Below are positions 40,948-46,010 of a stretch of 46,010 bases of DNA, piece after piece. The notes beneath the pieces were generated by a model. It saw nothing but the letters and a program-made list of their open reading frames with translations. It did not search any database and had not been told where the DNA came from. Source of the DNA: Phaeodactylibacter sp. (lineage in GTDB: Bacteria > Bacteroidota > Bacteroidia > Chitinophagales > Saprospiraceae). Each line of letters begins with the position of its first letter. The stretch's first letter is position 1. The DNA lies in NCBI GenBank assembly GCA_024102975.1, contig JAGFJD010000158.1, forward strand, positions 1 through 46,010. Reading direction: 5' to 3'. Position numbers and translations under genes: made by a program.

Positions 40948-41799
40948 ATAGTAAGTCTGTATATTGTTTCGCCGAAGTTCCCGCTGGTACATGGCCTCGA
41001 TCTTTTCCTCCAGCAGTTTTTCTCGGCGGCTCCGCAGGATGACTTTGCGGGCCTGTTCTTCGATGTAGCCGAGCGGTGCGATATCCTTCCGGTTTTTCAC
41101 CTCGAAAACGCGCAGGTAATACAGGAATTCCCCGTCGCGCTGGGAAAACTCCCGTTTGGCGCCGACGTTGTCCGGGGTCAGGGTGCCTTTGGGCATTTCC
41201 ATGGCGATCTCTTCCACCTTGTACCAGGCGCTGTCTTCCAGGGCGTAGGTTTCCGCGTAGGCATTGCAATATTCGATCAGTTTTTCCAGGGCGCCCTCCT
41301 CATTGCTGTTCCAGAGTTGCCGGAGCTTTTCCGGTTCTTCCACCGGCACTGGCACTTTGATGAAGAAGCAACGCATGATGGGCGTCTCCAGCTGATACTG
41401 TTCCTTGTTGGCCTGGTAGAAAGCATTGAGCTGTTCTTCGGTGACTACGGAGTCCAGGGACTGTTCGACCAGGGCCTTTTCATAGTTGTGGCGGATGAGC
41501 GACGCCCGGTAGTCGCGCACCAGCTTGTCGATGTTCAGGTCGCTGGGCACATTTTGCTCCGCCTCGTTGAGCAGCAGGGCCTCGCGGATCCAGCGCTCGA
41601 CGTAGGCCTGCATGATCACCAGGCTGTCGTCACCGGTGGTTCCTTCCGGGAACATGCCATCCAGCTCGGACAGGTACAGCGTTTTGTTGTGGACTTTGGC
41701 CAGCAACCTGCCCTGCCCGCTTTCCTGGCTGCCGCCCATCGAGCAGGCACCAAGCCAGGCCAGCGATAGCAACACAAATCCGATTTTCAGACTGCGCAT
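40945..41799 (-). CDS. SurA-N-like lipoprotein without isomerase domain
   Basis: The product has 284 residues with a lipoprotein signal ending at Cys19 (LSLAWLGAC). The body is helical and follows the SurA/PpiC N- and C-terminal chaperone pattern (LLAKVHNKTLYLSELDGMFP near the start, ARKVILRSRREKLLEEKIEA near the end). No parvulin catalytic core is evident. It sits between a two-domain PpiC protein and SurA on the same strand, so it probably assists outer-membrane protein folding as a holdase. The stop codon lies within the right end of the 40851-40947 repeat. Confidence 0.85.
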   Translation of the reverse strand: MRSLKIGFVLLSLAWLGACSMGGSQESGQGRLLAKVHNKTLYLSELDGMFPEGTTGDDSLVIMQAYVERWIREALLLNEAEQNVPSDLNIDKLVRDYRASLIRHNYEKALVEQSLDSVVTEEQLNAFYQANKEQYQLETPIMRCFFIKVPVPVEEPEKLRQLWNSNEEGALEKLIEYCNAYAETYALEDSAWYKVEEIAMEMPKGTLTPDNVGAKREFSQRDGEFLYYLRVFEVKNRKDIAPLGYIEEQARKVILRSRREKLLEEKIEAMYQRELRRNNIQTYY

Positions 41800-41841
41800 C
41801 TTTTATTCGTTTGGATAATCCTGGCGTGGAATTCCGGGGCA

Positions 41842-41987
41842 GTTGCCGGTTGTTCGTTATTGTCCGGATGCAGTCCTTAAGCCGTTGATTGCCAGCGAAC
41901 AACTGGCAACCGAATGCTGCTCCCGGCGGGCAAACAACTGCTCCGTCATTTTGTGCCAACAGCACTAGGCTGGCAATCAACGGCTTA
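41842..41987. repeat. Nested inverted repeats including a perfect 19-bp pair
   Basis: Arms 41878-41896 and 41969-41987 (TAAGCCGTTGATTGCCAGC and its complement) are perfect over 19 bp and enclose 72 bases. A second pair, 41842-41856 with 41896-41910, matches at 14 of 15. The enclosed part carries the CCCGGCGGG...CCGTCATTT block and the GTGCCAACAGCACTA hairpin also found at 13480-13627. It lies between two foldase genes. No coding sequence is seen. Confidence 0.8.
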
Positions 41988-42045
41988 GTGGCTGCGAATG
42001 GATAATAACCAGCAACAACTGCCCCGGAACTTCGTTCCGGATGCC

Positions 42046-44010
42046 CTACTGCACCAGGTGGTCAAAAACTTTCCGGTTGACCTTCACGTCGTACGCTTCC
42101 CGCAACTGCTCCACCCACTTGCTCTCCAGGTAGTCCTGGTAATCGGCCACGATGTACCCCCGGGCTTCGTCGAGGGTTTTCATGCCTGCGGGCAGCAGTT
42201 CCTCGATCTTTATGAATTTGATGTGGTGGCTGCGCGGGTCCGGTTCCGACTGCGACATGGCGCCGGCTTTCCATTCCATGCTTTTGAATTCCGGATACAC
42301 GCTATGTTCCAGCGTTTTCGATTCGTGGCGCAGCATGGGCGGGTCGTTGTCCTTGAATTTTTCCATCACCTCGTCGGGCGTATGGGTGGCGGCAAATGCC
42401 CGCACCTCGTCGAGCCGGTCCTTGTACCGGTCGTCCAGCTTGTAAATGCTGGTCACGGCGCGCTCTTCCCAGCGGTATTTGCCTTCGATGAGCTTGTAGA
42501 ATTCGGCCAGCCCGGCGCTGTCCTGGGAGGCTTTGTCCCACACCTCCATTTTGGTGGCTTCGAACAGCAGGATGCCTTCCTCGTATTCCCGCATCAGAGC
42601 TTTAAAATCCGGATATTTATTTTCCAGGTTCTGCTCTTCGTAGGCCATGGCGCTTTCGTTCACGAAATCCCGGTACAGCTCGTCGACCAGGGCCGGGATG
42701 CTCACGTCGTTGCCGCCGCGCATGCGCTTGCGGGTGGCGCGCTCCAGGTAGCCGGCAAAATCGGCGAGGGTCACCTTGTAGTCGTCGCCGTATTGGAACA
42801 GCAGGGCCTCGCCGCCTTCTTCCGGCGCCCGCCAGCGGAAGGTCAGGAAGGTGTCGGTCAGGCTGGCGGTGAATTCCTCCAGCACTTTCGGATACTCCTT
42901 CAGGTTGCCCTCTTTCTTGATCTGCTCCACCATAGCCAGCTTGGCTTCCTGGAAGCGGTTGTCTCTTTTGACTTTGTTCTCTAAACGACTCTTCTCGATG
43001 TTGTAGGGTTGTATGCCCCGGCGGCTTATTCGCTTGATGATGTGCCAGCCCACATTGGTTTCTACCGGCCGGGTGAAGGCGCCGTCCTCTTCCAGGGCGA
43101 AAGCGGCGTCTTCGAAGGAGGGGCTGTACTTATTGATGCCGAAGAAGCCAATGTATCCGCCCTGGGCGGCGGTGCGGCCGTCTTCGGACAGCTTTTTGGC
43201 CAGCTCTTCGAAGCCGGCGCCGGCCTGCAGGGCCTGGTAGGCGCTGTCGATGCGGGCTTTGACGGCTACCGGGTCCTTATCCTGGGTGCGCAGGAGGATG
43301 TGGGCGGCTTCCAGCTCCCCTCTTGCCGGCCGGCGGTTGTGCACCTTGAGGATGTGGTAGCCGGCGGCGGTGCGGATGGGGTCCGACAGCTGGTTCAGCG
43401 GCAGGGAATAGGCGGCCTTTTCCAGCTCGTAGAAGCCGTTGGGGAACAGGGCGGTGACGTAACCGATGTGCCCGCCGTTGTTCTGCGCCGATTTGTCGGC
43501 AGATACCTCTTTGGCCACTGTGGCAAAGTCCCCCTTTTTCAGGCGCTCTTTGACGGCCAGGGCTTCTTTGTAGAGGGCCAGGGTGTCCTTCGGGTCGGGG
43601 TTGACCGGCACGCTGATGAGGACGTGGCTGATGTCGACGTCCTGCTTGGAATGCTCATAAGCCTCGCGCAGCAGTTTCTCGGTCACCTCTTTGTCGATCA
43701 GGTAGGAGTCGGCCAGTTGGCGGCGGTAGCCGGCCAGCTCGTTCATCAGCTGGGGGATGGTGTCGAGCTTCATCTCTTTCGCCTTCTGCACCTTGAGCTT
43801 GAACTTGATGTACAGGTCGAGGTATTCCTCCAGCGATTCCCGGGAGAAGGTGGCGTTCTTGCCGTTCGTCTTGGTGTAGATGTAGACAAATTCGGATTGG
43901 TGGACCGGGTTGTCTTCCACGGTGAACAGTACGGGGTCGTCCTTCTGTGCCCAGCTTGTCAGCGGCAGGAAGGCCAGGGCAGCCAGGAGGATCAGATAAT
44001 GCTTTGCCAT
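42046..44010 (-). CDS. PpiC-type peptidyl-prolyl isomerase with two parvulin domains
   Basis: The product has 654 residues with a signal peptide ending near SWAQ. A SurA-like N-terminal region (about 25-120) is followed by two parvulin domains, at about 122-228 (ISHVLISVPVN, NNGGHIGYVTALFPNGFYEL) and about 230-335 (AAHILLRTQD, AQGGYIGFFGINKYSPSFED, VGWHIIKRI). A long helical C-terminal part of about 300 residues follows. This is the standard large foldase at the head of the Bacteroidota SurA cluster. It acts in the periplasm on outer-membrane and probably type 9 clients. The cluster neighbours are the holdase-like lipoprotein and SurA. Confidence 0.93.
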   Translation of the reverse strand: MAKHYLILLAALAFLPLTSWAQKDDPVLFTVEDNPVHQSEFVYIYTKTNGKNATFSRESLEEYLDLYIKFKLKVQKAKEMKLDTIPQLMNELAGYRRQLADSYLIDKEVTEKLLREAYEHSKQDVDISHVLISVPVNPDPKDTLALYKEALAVKERLKKGDFATVAKEVSADKSAQNNGGHIGYVTALFPNGFYELEKAAYSLPLNQLSDPIRTAAGYHILKVHNRRPARGELEAAHILLRTQDKDPVAVKARIDSAYQALQAGAGFEELAKKLSEDGRTAAQGGYIGFFGINKYSPSFEDAAFALEEDGAFTRPVETNVGWHIIKRISRRGIQPYNIEKSRLENKVKRDNRFQEAKLAMVEQIKKEGNLKEYPKVLEEFTASLTDTFLTFRWRAPEEGGEALLFQYGDDYKVTLADFAGYLERATRKRMRGGNDVSIPALVDELYRDFVNESAMAYEEQNLENKYPDFKALMREYEEGILLFEATKMEVWDKASQDSAGLAEFYKLIEGKYRWEERAVTSIYKLDDRYKDRLDEVRAFAATHTPDEVMEKFKDNDPPMLRHESKTLEHSVYPEFKSMEWKAGAMSQSEPDPRSHHIKFIKIEELLPAGMKTLDEARGYIVADYQDYLESKWVEQLREAYDVKVNRKVFDHLVQ

Positions 44011-44271
44011 GGGTATCGTTATTTTTTAGTTTGTAGTAAAGTGCTTCGCTTTTGCCCTGAAACGCCCGGTTTTTCGGCAGGCCTGGCAAAAGCACCGCAA
44101 AATTAGCAAAATTAAGGGTTAAAGAATGATACAGGAGCTTTTTTGTAAGGAGGAACGCGTTTGGCAGGCGGTTCATTGTATTCCAGCGCTGAATAGACGG
44201 GAACCAATAACTGCAATCGGCTCAGTGCAGTGTCAATAACTGCCGGGGTTGTGTAAAAAGGTTGAAAGTAG

Positions 44272-44298
44272 ACAGGATTAACAAGATTTACAAGATGT
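44272..44298. repeat. Nonamer array ACAGGATTA x3
   Basis: ACAGGATTA, ACAAGATTT and ACAAGATGT follow in tandem. The unit is related to the GACAGGAT array at 40851, so these two arrays may share an origin. Confidence 0.7.
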
Positions 44299-44349
44299 AG
44301 TGGCTTGCGCTACAGGGGCGTACGTATCCTGAAAATCCCTGCCTGCCAT

Positions 44350-44367
44350 GCTGTGGCGAGCCACAGC
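44350..44367. repeat. 8-bp hairpin with 2-nt loop
   Basis: GCTGTGGC and GCCACAGC pair perfectly around GA. No U-tract follows, so it is not a clear terminator. Confidence 0.7.
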
Positions 44368-44472
44368 CCAGCACAGCAGGCGGGTTGTTATTCCTGTCTG
44401 CCTATACTTATTATACAACCCCCTACACTAGTGCCGAAAGTACTAGTGACAGGAAAATTGAAGAGGCAATGC

Positions 44473-45984
44473 TTACCACTTTTCCACCAAATATCCCTCC
44501 ACCCGCTTGTCCGCAGTAGAAAAGTTGATGCCAACCGCTATTTTTTCCTGCGGCGCATCTGCGAAAGGCGCGAGATAGCCCTTTTCCTTAATTTGCCGGA
44601 GGGCGTCTTCGGCGCTTTTGTCGAGCTTGAATTCGAAGGCATAGATATAACGCTCTGTGCGCACCAGGGCGTCGCAACGCCCCTTAGCAGTATGCACCTC
44701 CGATTGCACGTAGGCCCCCATCAGGGAAAAGGTGAGGTGGATGAGCGCGTGGTAAAAATGCTCGTTGTCCTTCTGCCACAGGTCGTAAGGGATGGAGGCA
44801 AAGGTCGCGTTGAGGACTTCTATCACCTTGTCCAGTTCCCGGGCTTCCAGGGCATCGAGCAGGGCGCCCATACGGATGCGCGCTTCTTTTTGCTCGTCGG
44901 CGGCGTACACATTGAGCAGGCGTTCCTGGAAGGCGTCTTTTACCTCCTGGTTGGGGTAGCCCATCGGATACAGGCCTACCCGGTTGGGCTTGTCCTTGAT
45001 GGTGAGGTACCCGGTTTGAAACAGCACCGAGACGGGGTGAAGGGACCGCAGGTCGAACTCGTTGAGCAGCAGAGGAGAGGCCAGGTAGCCGTCGAGGTCG
45101 TAGTAGTGCTGCCGGCGCATTTCATACAGCAGAAATGTCGGCGTGCCGGTTTCGAACCAGTAGTTTTCAAATTTGAAACCCGATTTCAGGAATCGCAGGA
45201 TGGAAAAAGGATTGTAGACTTTGTGTTCTCCATCCCAGGAATAGCCATTATACCAGGTTTTTATCTTTTCCACGTCTGCGGCGGCGAGCTGCTCCGGAAA
45301 GTAGCGTTCCAGTTCCTCTTCTGTAAGCCCGAGCAGCGTGTAAGCCTGGGGGCTGAATGTAATGTTTTCCAGGTTGTTCAGGTCGGAGAAGATACTGACT
45401 TTGGAAAAGGCAGAAACGCCGGTGATAAAAACCAGTTCCAGGTAGGGGTCACTGTCCTTTATGATCGAATACAGCCCTTTGAGCGTATCCCGGTTGGCCT
45501 CCGCCTGCTCCGGCTCGCCCAGGTAATCGATGATGGGCTTGTCGTATTCGTCGATGAGCAGCACTACTTTGCGCTGGTACTTTTCATACACCTGATGAAT
45601 GAGATCCTCCAGTGGGTTGATGAAAGGGCCGGACCGCAGCTCCACGCCCAGCCGCTCCGCCTCCGGCTGCAGGCCGTTTTGGATGGCCTCGCCCAGCGGG
45701 TTGTCTTTGTATTTGAAGCTGGCAAATTTGATGTGGATCACCGGGTTGGCCTGCTCCCAATCCCAATGATCTTCCACCCAAAGCCCTTCGAACAATTCGC
45801 GGCTCCCGAAATACAACTCTTTGATCGTCGACAGCAGCAGGGACTTGCCGAAGCGGCGCGGGCGGGAGAGGAAAAAATACTTCCCGGCCGTTAGTATGTG
45901 ATGAATATATTGGGTTTTATCTACGTATTGGTATTTGCCTTCACGCAGTTCCCGAAAATCCTGTATGCCGACGGGGTACTTCAT
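44473..45984 (-). CDS. AAA-ATPase-like / PD-(D/E)XK nuclease-like protein
   Basis: The product has 503 residues. The N-terminal AAA-like domain (about 1-270) opens with the family signature YPVGIQDFRELREGKYQYVD and has a Walker A-like loop, SRPRRFGKSLLLSTI. VVLLIDEYDKPIIDYL provides Walker B. The C-terminal DUF1703 region (about 360-503) ends in a PD-(D/E)XK pattern: the Asp of GRCDALVRTERY and the E-x-K of YAFEFKLDKSAEDAL. Such proteins are very common, often in many copies, in Bacteroidota genomes, and their role is unclear; links to mobile DNA or defence are proposed. It starts 26 bp from the window edge. Confidence 0.93.
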   Translation of the reverse strand: MKYPVGIQDFRELREGKYQYVDKTQYIHHILTAGKYFFLSRPRRFGKSLLLSTIKELYFGSRELFEGLWVEDHWDWEQANPVIHIKFASFKYKDNPLGEAIQNGLQPEAERLGVELRSGPFINPLEDLIHQVYEKYQRKVVLLIDEYDKPIIDYLGEPEQAEANRDTLKGLYSIIKDSDPYLELVFITGVSAFSKVSIFSDLNNLENITFSPQAYTLLGLTEEELERYFPEQLAAADVEKIKTWYNGYSWDGEHKVYNPFSILRFLKSGFKFENYWFETGTPTFLLYEMRRQHYYDLDGYLASPLLLNEFDLRSLHPVSVLFQTGYLTIKDKPNRVGLYPMGYPNQEVKDAFQERLLNVYAADEQKEARIRMGALLDALEARELDKVIEVLNATFASIPYDLWQKDNEHFYHALIHLTFSLMGAYVQSEVHTAKGRCDALVRTERYIYAFEFKLDKSAEDALRQIKEKGYLAPFADAPQEKIAVGINFSTADKRVEGYLVEKW

Positions 45985-46010
45985 AGGCTCAAATATACGA
46001 GGCTCCGGCA

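Larger units (their letters stand above)
44011..44472. other. Intergenic region with several repeats and no gene
   Basis: The stretch holds a 9-bp array at 44272-44298, a perfect GCTGTGGC-GA-GCCACAGC hairpin at 44350-44367, and CACTAGT/ACTAGTG arms at about 44427-44449. No frame here resembles a protein. A promoter for the 654-residue foldase should lie near 44020-44120, but no clear match was found. Confidence 0.55.

Noticed and set aside
44305-45894. 529-codon plus-strand frame opposite the AAA/nuclease-like gene
   Set aside because: The minus-strand frame has the complete family signature; the plus-strand frame starts in repeats and has no recognisable domain.

Overview
The window looks like chromosomal DNA of a moderately GC-rich Bacteroidota, most probably of the Saprospiria (Lewinella/Phaeodactylibacter-like). 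This is inferred from gene content: a full-length SprA (type 9 secretion translocon), a FecR/STN pair, an MbnP/MbnH-type pair, a three-gene periplasmic peptidyl-prolyl isomerase cluster, and promoter -7 boxes of the Bacteroidota form TAnnTTTG. No rRNA, tRNA, CRISPR array or insertion-sequence transposase was seen.

Layout. 1-463: edge of a repeat element and a gene-poor stretch. 464-4798 (minus): FecR-type regulator, STN/surface-repeat protein, small outer-membrane protein and GIN-domain lipoprotein, probably one operon with no sigma factor beside it. 5017-7385 (plus): small Cys protein, MbnP-like lipoprotein and di-haem peroxidase. 7498-13337 (plus): App1-type phosphatase, MGH1-like glycosidase, patatin, zincin lipoprotein and a glucosaminidase-fold protein. 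13625-16826: SH3b protein (minus), DprA and an alkaline-phosphatase-fold protein that has lost its metal ligands.

17131-26986 is the most unusual part. A good sigma-54 (-24/-12) promoter precedes a tightly packed plus-strand series: an acidic-repeat/basic-tail protein, a zincin-like protein, a 773-residue orphan, a PLP enzyme, a V8-like serine protease and, after a perfect hairpin, a LysM-like/clan-CD-peptidase-like protein. A convergent gene for a sigma-54 activator closes the block. Base composition is patchy, suggesting assembly by transfer. I infer a sigma-54-controlled accessory system with three predicted peptidases; its function is unknown.

27438-45984 is mostly housekeeping and envelope biogenesis: sprA, ruvA, two tandem POT transporters, three SurA/PpiC-type proteins for outer-membrane protein folding, and an AAA/PD-(D/E)XK protein.

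Between genes lies an unusually rich set of short repeats: a two-copy element with terminal inverted repeats, long palindromes, split palindromes, and at least eight arrays of 7-9 bp tandem units, each with its own sequence. Several of these elements touch the stop codons of minus-strand genes, and two appear to supply the stop codon itself.
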